From assembly GCF_900108365.1 (NCBI RefSeq), contig NZ_FNWQ01000001.1, forward strand, positions 992,001 through 1,056,000: a stretch of DNA of 64,000 nt, in the 5' to 3' direction. Shown piece by piece: positions 49,633 through 57,208 of this stretch (position 1 is its first letter; each line of letters begins with the position of its first letter). The notes under the pieces are model-generated. The model was not told where the DNA came from. It saw only the letters and a list, made by a program, of their open reading frames with translations, and did no database searches. A program made the position numbers and the translations under genes. The DNA is from Chryseobacterium culicis. GTDB taxonomy: Bacteria; Bacteroidota; Bacteroidia; Flavobacteriales; Weeksellaceae.

Positions 49633-50562
49633 CTAATCTTCTTCAAAAAAGTCCAGATCTATTTCTTTAATTTCGATTTTATCCTTTATTTGTACTCCTA
49701 TATTATTTTGAACGGCCAGTTCGGCCAGTCTTTTCCCATCAATCAAAACAATCTTATAGTTAGGATTTTCTTTCGCAGTATTTATAGCGTCGGCTGTAAA
49801 GTCTCCTACAGTTAAAATTACTCCCTTATTAGAACCTTTATTGGCAATTGCCCCTATAAAGTTGCGGATTTCCGGTGATCCTACTTTTGCTTCCCATCTT
49901 TTTGCCTGAACATATATTTTTTCAAACCCCAGCTGATCCTGATAGAGAATGCCATCAATTCCACCATCTCCAGAGCGTCCGACTACTTCAAAATTTCCTT
50001 TTCCTTCTCCTCCATAACCCAGCTGATCAAGCAGCTTTACAACAAACAGCTCAAAATAGTCTGCCGTTTTGTTCCGCAAAATATTTAATAGCTCATACTC
50101 AAGATTGGAATTGATCTGGTTAATAGATTTACCAATAATCACTTCAGGAGTTTCACTGTCTTCATCCACTGTTGAAACTTCAGTCCTGTCTGCTGGTGAA
50201 GCTCCATTACTTTTATAGCTTGCTTCCCATTCCTTAAAGGGATCAAACTTTTTCAAAAAACTTATATTAATATAGTGAGCGGTGGCCATTTTTAGAGCTT
50301 CTTTTCCCAATGGTGTAATCTGATAGTGTGCTCTTGCCGGATAAGAAATTAAGCCTGCCTTTTGCAGGTAACTTCTGCTCCATCCTACACGGTTTCTAAA
50401 CAGTGTCTGCTGGCCGCTGGGAACTTTAAGGGCAAGATCATCTTTAGTTAAATTAAAATGTTGTGTGAGAAGCTGCATCACGCGATCTAAAGAATATACT
50501 TTATTATCCTGTAATAAAGATAAAAACGGATACATTATGCTTTGAAAATCCGGTACTGGCAT
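49633..50562 (-). CDS. mrr: Mrr-type restriction endonuclease (type IV)
   Basis: The 309-residue protein has an N-terminal Mrr winged-helix domain (VMQLLTQHFNLTKDDLALKV, TLFRNRVGWSRSYLQKAGLI) and a C-terminal PD-(D/E)xK nuclease: YFELFVVKLLDQLGYGGEGK, RSGDGGIDGILYQDQLGF with the catalytic Asp, and YVQAKRWEAKVGSPEIRNFI with Q-x-K. Mrr cuts DNA with modified bases. It precedes the 98-residue gene by 84 nt on the same strand and is thus first of a four-gene series of type IV-like nucleases. Confidence 0.95.
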   Translation of the reverse strand: MPVPDFQSIMYPFLSLLQDNKVYSLDRVMQLLTQHFNLTKDDLALKVPSGQQTLFRNRVGWSRSYLQKAGLISYPARAHYQITPLGKEALKMATAHYINISFLKKFDPFKEWEASYKSNGASPADRTEVSTVDEDSETPEVIIGKSINQINSNLEYELLNILRNKTADYFELFVVKLLDQLGYGGEGKGNFEVVGRSGDGGIDGILYQDQLGFEKIYVQAKRWEAKVGSPEIRNFIGAIANKGSNKGVILTVGDFTADAINTAKENPNYKIVLIDGKRLAELAVQNNIGVQIKDKIEIKEIDLDFFEED

Positions 50563-50612
50563 GGTTTATTGTTTATACTTGGCAATTATACCGAAATTAT
50601 TTTAGTCATGCC

Positions 50613-50626
50613 TACGGGAACCCGTA
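50613..50626. promoter_or_regulatory. Palindrome TACGGGAACCCGTA upstream of mrr
   Basis: Perfect 14-bp palindrome, 51 bases before the mrr start codon, within the region of its likely promoter (weak box TATAATTG at 50583-50590 on the minus strand). A candidate operator; the XRE protein at 51294 is a possible binder. Confidence 0.45.
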
Positions 50627-50803
50627 ATTTTCAAAAAATCATTACTAATTTTCGCCCCTTCCCAAGTGCCTCCAGATAGTCCCATAAGCCCGGTCAGGCA
50701 CTTTCGAACGGCGCTTTTAAAAAATACCATCAGGTCTGCATATTAAATAAATAAAATTCTGGTATCTTAAAAACAGGCTGCTTGATACAAAATGTGCAAT
50801 CAT

Positions 50804-50827
50804 AAAAAAAGCACGTTTTCACGTGCT
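50804..50827 (-). terminator. Rho-independent terminator of a short minus-strand unit
   Basis: Stem agcacgt (50810-50816) and acgtgct (50821-50827), loop tttc (gaaa on the minus strand), followed on the minus strand by seven U. No gene of normal size is just upstream. Confidence 0.85.
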
Positions 50828-51018
50828 CTTGAGAAAAAAAAATTTATTTGCTTCAACATCATTTATTCAGGTGGTTGTTGTGGGCCGGGAGGGAGTGCCT
50901 GCAATTACTGAGGAGTATTGATGACGGCATAACTGTTTCATATCCTCATATATTTGTCTTCAGAATGGATTCTGACGCTGATTAAATTGTCTAATGCCAT
51001 GCTATTGTGTTTTTATTA
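50828..51018 (-). other. Short promoter-to-terminator unit with tiny overlapping frames
   Basis: A full promoter (51025-51056) and a strong terminator (50804-50827) bound about 190 nt of transcript on the minus strand. Inside are a 20-codon frame at 50938-51000 (starting MALDNLISVRIHSEDKYMRI) and a 24-codon frame at 50867-50941 (starting MKQLCRHQYS) whose ATG overlaps the first frame's TGA. Beyond the first frame's stop, the same frame continues as protein-like text ending ALPPGPQQPPE. This may be a decayed small peptide gene, two coupled micro-peptides or a noncoding RNA. Confidence 0.45.
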
Positions 51019-51024
51019 CTGATT

Positions 51025-51056
51025 CAAATATAACAAGTAAAGTGATAGAAAATCAA
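51025..51056 (-). promoter_or_regulatory. Complete Bacteroidota promoter (TTG-N21-TATATTTG)
   Basis: On the minus strand: TTG at 51054-51056, 21-nt spacer, TATATTTG at 51025-51032. This is the best complete -33/-7 match in the window. Confidence 0.65.
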
Positions 51057-51293
51057 CACAAAGTGATTTTTTTGGTAGGCGTTCATGAGATAATTAAAAC
51101 AGGATGAAGGAGTTTTGTTTTTATCACTTTTTAATGAAAAAAAGAGAGCGTAAAGCACAAAATTGCGAAAGAGTGAGAAATTTCAGTTTCTGAAGAAAAA
51201 AAGGAAGAGCAGATCTTGTAATTATACTCTATTTCAAGGGAAGTTTTTCTAAATATTTTTCTATATTTAAAACTTCATAAATGTTGATTTATC

Positions 51294-51701
51294 ATGGAAC
51301 ATAAAATACATCAGGGACGCAATGTAAAACGATTCAGAGAAATGCTGGGCATCAAGCAGGAAGCATTGGCTCTTGATCTTGGGGATGACTGGAATCAGAA
51401 GAAAGTTTCTCTGCTGGAACAGAAAGAAATTATAGAAGACCCCTTACTGAAAAGAATTTCTGAAGTATTGAAAATTCCGGTGGAAGCGTTTCAGAATTTT
51501 GATGAGGAGCAGGCGGTGAATATTATTTCTAATACGTTTGGTGATAATGCTTGTGTTGGAAATCCTAATTCAATCTTCAATTTTAGTCCAATTGATGAGA
51601 TAAAGAAGTTGCATGAAGAAAAGATTGAACTTTATGAAAGGATGCTGAAAGAGAAGGATGAGATGATGGGGAGACTGGAGAGGTTGATTGAGAATAGATA
51701 A
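51294..51701 (+). CDS. XRE-family helix-turn-helix protein with C-terminal coiled coil
   Basis: The protein (135 residues) has an XRE domain (GRNVKRFREMLGIKQEALAL, KKVSLLEQKEIIEDPLLKRI), a linker with several Asn, and a C-terminal coiled coil (EIKKLHEEKIELYERMLKEK). The type is common in Bacteroidota next to mobile or defense genes; it may be a transcription factor for the island. It ends at a strong bidirectional terminator shared with the convergent helicase gene. Confidence 0.88.
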   Translation: MEHKIHQGRNVKRFREMLGIKQEALALDLGDDWNQKKVSLLEQKEIIEDPLLKRISEVLKIPVEAFQNFDEEQAVNIISNTFGDNACVGNPNSIFNFSPIDEIKKLHEEKIELYERMLKEKDEMMGRLERLIENR

Positions 51702-51713
51702 CTTAAGATATAG

Positions 51714-51743
51714 AAAAAGGTTCAGCATGTGCTGAACCTTTTT
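51714..51743. terminator. Bidirectional terminator
   Basis: Stem aaaaaggttcagca (51714-51727) and tgctgaaccttttt (51730-51743), with the T-run following on plus and the A-run on minus. It abuts the stop codon of the helicase gene (51742-51744). Confidence 0.85.
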
Positions 51744-53919
51744 ATTTTTTTAAGACTTTTACAAAAATACCTAAAACCTTAAAGTCGACTGTTTCTTCGT
51801 CTCTAAGAAATATTGGTTTGAAGTGATAATTATTTGATTTTGGTAATAATGTTATTTCTTCATGATGCCAGCCTTCTTCATCAATTACCTTTTTGCTTGA
51901 ATATTCTTTAATAGTATAATTACTTCCAAATTCTAAATCGGTGATATTTCTTCCCTCCACCAGAGTGATTAGACCATTACGAGAACCTCCGGTATATTTT
52001 TTAAACAAACATATGCTTCCATTAGGAATAATTTTATTCATTGACTCACCAATTACATTACATGCAAAATAGTCATCTCGATTGTCAAGATTATCCAGTT
52101 CAATATATTTTACGTTTTCTAATTCTTGCAATTCAGAGAAAGTGCCTGCCGCAATATTTAGATCATAAAAAGGGATCGAACTTTCTGATGGAGTATTAGA
52201 AACTTGTATTAATTTGTCCTCTGTGGAAGAATTATAATTTTGAATAAACTGATGAAGAAAACGTCTCAGGTTTTCATTACATGCATAAATGTAAGTACCT
52301 TCTATTCCTCGTAACAATATGGTTTTATAAATATTGATAATAAAATCTAGCAATTCTTCTTCTTTATGAATAGAATTTTTACCATTTTTATCTTTATACT
52401 TTTGCTTATCAACAGTTAGTTTTCCAGATATAAAATCGTAGTCCAATTCCGGACCTATAATAACTCCTGTATAATTCAAATCATAACCTTGGGTTGTGTG
52501 AATGCATCCAACCTCGTGAATAGAATTGGGAGAGTTTACCCAATCTACAGAAATGCTGTTCCACTTTAAGTGATTGTCACCAATAATGATATCATAAGCT
52601 TCAGTATCTTTGTTTGAAACCCATTCCCATGCATATCCTGCTACCATTCTAGACAGACCATGTACCTCGTTTTTCTTTTTTATTCTTTCAATCATCTCTG
52701 ACAAATCGTCGAAAAGATAAAGTTCGTAATCATCTGTTTTATAGTGTTGTAAGGGAGGGGTAGACGGTGCGTCAAAAATTTTATGAATTAACTTTATATA
52801 ATTGTTTCCACCGCGTACTCGAAGCTGTGTTTTTAATTTTTCAGTACGTGTTGAAGATTGCGACTCTAACTTTTTAAAGCTTTCTTTAAGAGTATCCGAA
52901 GGTTTTATGGATTGGTACTGATCATAAAAAATAATAGATTTTTTACTTTGTAAAATAACCCAATCCAATTCTGATGCTGTAAATTTATCTAAACCTAGTT
53001 TTTCACAGTTGCGATCAAATGTTCCAAAATATGAACCTAAATTTACTCTTCTTCTTAGGCGATGCCCTTCATCCACTATAATAAGATCATATTTATTTTG
53101 TGCTAAATCTGATGGACCTATCACCATTTTATGTGATAATCCATTTATATTCTTAAACACGTTAGAAATAGTTTTTCTGAATGATGCCATCGGAATAACT
53201 AGTGCCATATTTAAATCAGTAAACTTTTCCTTTACTTTTTTTAATAAAATGAAAAGTTCATCATCATCCTCATCAAAATCAGCATAGTTAAAATCTTCTA
53301 AATTAGTTTTTAATAATTTAAATAAAAATATTGCTAAAATAGATTTACCAGTTCCGGCTCCTCCGTGAATAAGACTTACCTTCGCGTTATCATCCAACAA
53401 ACAATTTAGAATCATTTTCAATCCCTTGATTTGTTCTTTTGAAAGAGATTTATAGGGAGAGTATTTAAAAAGATCTGAGTTATTAATAAAATCAAGAGAG
53501 TGTCGGGATATACCTAGCTGTCTCAGTTCATCCCATATATCTTTGAATAAATCCCAATACACTTTCTTTTCATGATACTGGTGATTAGAAATACCAAGGT
53601 TACCATTCTGTAAAGAGTATTGCCCGTCTGCAGAAATGTATTTGATAAGATTAGACTCTAAGTCTAATGTGGCAGATTTGTGGAATAAATCACTTAAAAT
53701 AAAATTTACGGATGAAAGTTGTTTCTTTTTTTCTGACTTTAAATGTGTGTTTATCCTAGTTAATATATCTGTGGTTTCTCCAACGTAAGCAGTTTTGTTT
53801 TTTTTATTTTTTAAAAAATAGACTATTGGCCAAGATAAGTAATCTCTGTGATCTTCATTTATTTTTGCTTCTATGAGGTGATCAAAATCGTATTCCTCTG
53901 TAATTGTAAAATTCTTCAT
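51742..53919 (-). CDS. GIY-YIG nuclease / DUF2075 helicase / S24-LexA-like fusion
   Basis: This 725-residue protein combines three modules. About residues 20-110: a GIY-YIG-like nuclease fold (IVYFLKNKKNKTAYVGETTD, TRINTHL, and Glu in LDLESNLIKYI). About 160-565: a DUF2075 superfamily I-like helicase with Walker A HGGAGTGKSILA, Walker B LIIVDEGHRLRRR, and CIHTTQGYDLNYTGVIIG. C-terminus (about 600-725): an S24/LexA-like peptidase with FACNVIGESMNKIIPNGSIC, where Ser is in GESM and a Lys occurs in YTIKEYSSKK. Self-cleavage could act as a damage or phage sensor (inference). An alternative start is at 53937. It follows the MazG-like gene by 7 nt or overlaps it. AT-rich codon use. Confidence 0.85.
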   Translation of the reverse strand: MKNFTITEEYDFDHLIEAKINEDHRDYLSWPIVYFLKNKKNKTAYVGETTDILTRINTHLKSEKKKQLSSVNFILSDLFHKSATLDLESNLIKYISADGQYSLQNGNLGISNHQYHEKKVYWDLFKDIWDELRQLGISRHSLDFINNSDLFKYSPYKSLSKEQIKGLKMILNCLLDDNAKVSLIHGGAGTGKSILAIFLFKLLKTNLEDFNYADFDEDDDELFILLKKVKEKFTDLNMALVIPMASFRKTISNVFKNINGLSHKMVIGPSDLAQNKYDLIIVDEGHRLRRRVNLGSYFGTFDRNCEKLGLDKFTASELDWVILQSKKSIIFYDQYQSIKPSDTLKESFKKLESQSSTRTEKLKTQLRVRGGNNYIKLIHKIFDAPSTPPLQHYKTDDYELYLFDDLSEMIERIKKKNEVHGLSRMVAGYAWEWVSNKDTEAYDIIIGDNHLKWNSISVDWVNSPNSIHEVGCIHTTQGYDLNYTGVIIGPELDYDFISGKLTVDKQKYKDKNGKNSIHKEEELLDFIINIYKTILLRGIEGTYIYACNENLRRFLHQFIQNYNSSTEDKLIQVSNTPSESSIPFYDLNIAAGTFSELQELENVKYIELDNLDNRDDYFACNVIGESMNKIIPNGSICLFKKYTGGSRNGLITLVEGRNITDLEFGSNYTIKEYSSKKVIDEEGWHHEEITLLPKSNNYHFKPIFLRDEETVDFKVLGIFVKVLKK

Positions 53920-53926
53920 TCTTGTA

Positions 53927-54253
53927 CTACAAATCATCGTACTTATTTGATTTTCCTTTTGCTTTTTCTACAGGATATTTTTCATTGTTTTTCTGTAATT
54001 TTTTTACGATAATGTCATTAATATCGATATTGTTTTTATTTGCAAGCAATAAACCAAACATAAATACATCGGCTAACTCTTCTTCTAATTTATCTTTATC
54101 AAAATCTTCATTCTTTTTCCACAAAAATATTTCTAAAAGTTCAGATGCTTCAATAGATAAAGCTAAAGCTAAATCTTTTGAATTATGAAACTGTTCCCAG
54201 TCTCTATCATCACGAAATTTTAGAAGCTTTTCTACTGTAATTTTATCTATCAT
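53927..54253 (-). CDS. MazG-like nucleotide pyrophosphohydrolase
   Basis: The protein (108 residues) is a short all-helical MazG/dCTPase-like hydrolase with the family signature: EASELLEIFLW (ExxE) and LEEELADVFMFGLLLANKNN (ExxD). These enzymes cut (d)NTPs to monophosphates. It is directly upstream of, or overlapping with, the GIY-YIG/helicase fusion, so both are made together; depletion of nucleotides is a plausible arm of an antiviral or damage response. The length is right for a single-domain member. Confidence 0.92.
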   Translation of the reverse strand: MIDKITVEKLLKFRDDRDWEQFHNSKDLALALSIEASELLEIFLWKKNEDFDKDKLEEELADVFMFGLLLANKNNIDINDIIVKKLQKNNEKYPVEKAKGKSNKYDDL

Positions 54254-54409
54254 GACTGTTATTTAATAAAGTGAATTTAATTCAACATTAAAAATAAAAA
54301 AAACTTTAGCATTGTAACACTGATAATTTAAGTTTATTATGCAAATTTTGAATTTTTGATTTACAAAATTTTCAGACACTAAGTATGATAATGATTTATA
54401 CTCCATCAT

Positions 54410-57208
54410 TTACCCCCCAAACTTCTTCACCCTAATCACCTTCTCCCTTACTTTAATCACAAAAGGTTCCACGTGTACTATTTTTCCGGCTTCCACTTTG
54501 AAGGTATCTGTGGAGCGTTCGCAATAGGTATTGGATGGCAGAGAGTTTTTGTTGAGCTCAATTCTGTAGTTTCCGGAGGGTAGGAAAGAAGCAAATTCGC
54601 CATTGTCATCCGTGATGATGCGCTGCACTAATTGGTCATTGCGGTAGATGTTGAAAAGGATGCCTCCGGTTTTGGGTGTGAAGTCTACCGCTGTTTTAGC
54701 ATCGAAATCATAGGTTACTTTTCCCTGGGTTGTACCGTTTTGATGAAGCGGAATTTCCAGCGTGTAGTGGTGCTTGTTTACGGTAAATTCGGTTTCGTCA
54801 TAATACCAGCCCTGCTGGATCACCTGCTTCAGGGCATATTTCCCGTAGGGGATAGAACGATAGCTGATAAAACCTGATGCGTCAGTTTTAAACGAAATGG
54901 TATTCAGCATGATGAGATAGCCAGCGGCCTCTTTGTCGCCTTCATCGTAGATATTGTTTTCGTTCAGATCATAATAAACAAATGCTTTGATGTCTCCTTT
55001 TTTACCCGGATCCAGCGTGCTGTTTCTTAGGTTGACGGTAACGCCGGCTTCAACTGTAAAAAAATTATTGGTGAAGCTGCCGGAAGAATAACTGAAATAG
55101 GAAGAATTCAGATAAAGAGCATATCTATCCCGGGCATATTTCAGATTCATAAATCCGGACGGCGATTTTCCGTACAGAACATCATTGGTGTAAGAGATTC
55201 CTGAAGTAACGTTCAGTTGATTATCAAAGAAATTTTTATTTACAAAAGCCGAAAGAGATAGCTTTTCGTAAGGAGTGCTTTTGTTCATCAGTCTTGAAAA
55301 AGCGTATTCGGAGAGGAAATAGCTTCCATGCTGATAAATACCGTTTACCGTAAGCCATCGGTAGCTGTAGGTTCCGCTCACTTTCATCTGATACTGCAGC
55401 TTATCATTGTCAGGATAACGTACCAGTCCGGTTTCCATGCTCAGGATAGAAGAGTGCTGCTTATCAGGGCTCAGCCAGGTAAGATATTCGGTAAGGCGTT
55501 GTGTTTTCAGCTGTTTGGTTTCTTCGTAAGGCTGCGCATTAAAGAAATTATTGTAAGAATTGGAATTTTCTTCCTGATACTGATAGCCAAGCCCCATTCC
55601 AACGTTTCCTCTTTTAGGAAAGTTGATACCCGTATCCAGCCTTATGTTGCTTGAATTCAGATTGTTGCTGTAAAAATAAAATTTAGGTGAAAAATGAGAA
55701 GCCATAATGTTGGCATATACATAATGGTCCTTGAAAATCATTGTAGAAAAATTCTGCTGAATCTGCAAAATTCCTCTTCTGTTTCCGGGATAATAATCTG
55801 TGCTGTAAAAGTAGTTTCCGTTCAGACTGATCTTTCTGATCATTCCTGAATACTGAGATTCCAAGGCAAGGGAGGGCTTGGCAGACTGACTGTTTTCATA
55901 AAAGCTCAGGCCGCCATATACTTTGGTGTTCGTTTTCCAGTCCTTTCCAAAGGCATACTGGAGGTCTGTTCCGGCTACATGATGCCGCGCTTTCTCATAC
56001 GGGTCATTCCTGAAAATATAAGTTCCTGCAATGTTCCGGGAGGCGTTCTGTGCACCGATAATTCCTCTGGTATAAAATCCGTAGCCGTACTTCAGAAATG
56101 AATTTCTTTCTATCAGGCTGTAGGTCTGGTCTACAAATCCTGCTTCAATTTTTTTATTTTTATCGGGAGACGTGTAGGCATATTCCAGCCCTCTTCCAAA
56201 CATAGAAAGCTCCAGCAGTTTGTTGATGTTCCCGATCGTAAATTCGTTGTTCTCTCTTTTATAGGTAAGGTAGGTATTGTTAACAATGGGATCACTCTGA
56301 TGGGTCATTGTGTAGATGTTTCCACGGATGAAAACATATCCGGAAGGAAGATTGAAACCTCCGGATCCTGCCAGCTGGTACATATCCAGGTTTTCCCCGG
56401 CGTGCCTGTAGCTTGCGGTGATGCTGTTTTTGGTGAAATTTGAAAAGGCTGTGGATTCCAGATCTTCATACCGCTGTACCGAAGAAACATTCTGCACAGA
56501 TACCGAAGTACTACCGAATATCTCTCTGTCTGGCTCCCTGAACCCTGCAATATTGACAGAAAGCTGAGTACTGCGCGATTTAATCCTGGACGGCATAAAT
56601 CGGAATACAAATACCGAATCTTTCTGCACACCAATGCTTCCTTTTTTTTCTATGAAAGCATTCCCCTGATCAGCTTCCGGAATTTTGAACACCACGGTTA
56701 CATTCTGTTTTCTGTTGCCCAGATTGGAAACTCTGGCTCTCACTTCTACAGAATCTGTAGCTTTGCTTACATAGATCACAGGGCTTTCCGCAGCGATTCT
56801 TATAGTATTGTTTTCAGCGACGGTATACAGCATTTCTTTCTCTGCAGCCATCTTATTCTGCAGATCCGAAAGTCTGAAAATCAGCCTTGCATCTCCGGAA
56901 ACCGCATTGCTGCTCACTACAATTTTTACCGGCAAGAAAAGACGTTCTCCGGGTTGTATATCTACCTGAAGAGTATTTCCTGAAATATTCCTGAATCCCT
57001 GCGGAACAGCAATTTCTATTTTTCCTTTGAATGAAGTTGCCGCTTCGCTGCTCAATACAGCTATCAGATCAAGGATCCCTGCTTTATCTGCTCTGGATTC
57101 GTTGCGTATATCGAGATGTATTCCGGAACTGTTCTGTGCCGGAATCCAGATCTGAAATGCAATTAAAAAAATGAAAATGATTTTTTTGAACAGGTCCTGA
57201 AGCATCAT
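54410..57208 (-). CDS. Usher-like outer-membrane protein
   Basis: This 932-residue exported protein (signal peptide ending WIPAQ) has an N-terminal part of immunoglobulin-like beta domains (about 25-255, GISGNTLQVDIQPGERLF-like NEW3-type pattern, RARVSNLGNRKQNVTVVF), a large barrel (about 260-770) with aromatic strands (ISYTNDVLYGKSPSGFMNLKYA), then two small C-terminal beta domains: AFVYYDLNENNIYDEGDKEA and GILFNIYRNDQLVQRIITDD. The order resembles fimbrial ushers, in which NTD, barrel and CTDs secrete chaperone-bound subunits. It starts at the base after the upstream gene's TAG. Sequence similarity to proteobacterial ushers is not obvious by eye, so the name is by architecture and context. 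Confidence 0.7.
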   Translation of the reverse strand: MMLQDLFKKIIFIFLIAFQIWIPAQNSSGIHLDIRNESRADKAGILDLIAVLSSEAATSFKGKIEIAVPQGFRNISGNTLQVDIQPGERLFLPVKIVVSSNAVSGDARLIFRLSDLQNKMAAEKEMLYTVAENNTIRIAAESPVIYVSKATDSVEVRARVSNLGNRKQNVTVVFKIPEADQGNAFIEKKGSIGVQKDSVFVFRFMPSRIKSRSTQLSVNIAGFREPDREIFGSTSVSVQNVSSVQRYEDLESTAFSNFTKNSITASYRHAGENLDMYQLAGSGGFNLPSGYVFIRGNIYTMTHQSDPIVNNTYLTYKRENNEFTIGNINKLLELSMFGRGLEYAYTSPDKNKKIEAGFVDQTYSLIERNSFLKYGYGFYTRGIIGAQNASRNIAGTYIFRNDPYEKARHHVAGTDLQYAFGKDWKTNTKVYGGLSFYENSQSAKPSLALESQYSGMIRKISLNGNYFYSTDYYPGNRRGILQIQQNFSTMIFKDHYVYANIMASHFSPKFYFYSNNLNSSNIRLDTGINFPKRGNVGMGLGYQYQEENSNSYNNFFNAQPYEETKQLKTQRLTEYLTWLSPDKQHSSILSMETGLVRYPDNDKLQYQMKVSGTYSYRWLTVNGIYQHGSYFLSEYAFSRLMNKSTPYEKLSLSAFVNKNFFDNQLNVTSGISYTNDVLYGKSPSGFMNLKYARDRYALYLNSSYFSYSSGSFTNNFFTVEAGVTVNLRNSTLDPGKKGDIKAFVYYDLNENNIYDEGDKEAAGYLIMLNTISFKTDASGFISYRSIPYGKYALKQVIQQGWYYDETEFTVNKHHYTLEIPLHQNGTTQGKVTYDFDAKTAVDFTPKTGGILFNIYRNDQLVQRIITDDNGEFASFLPSGNYRIELNKNSLPSNTYCERSTDTFKVEAGKIVHVEPFVIKVREKVIRVKKFGG

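Noticed and set aside
50593..50720. Minus-strand protein-like text (PGLWDYLEALGKGRK region)
   Set aside because: It reads like protein but has in-frame stops on both sides and no start; possible relic, but not supportable as a gene.
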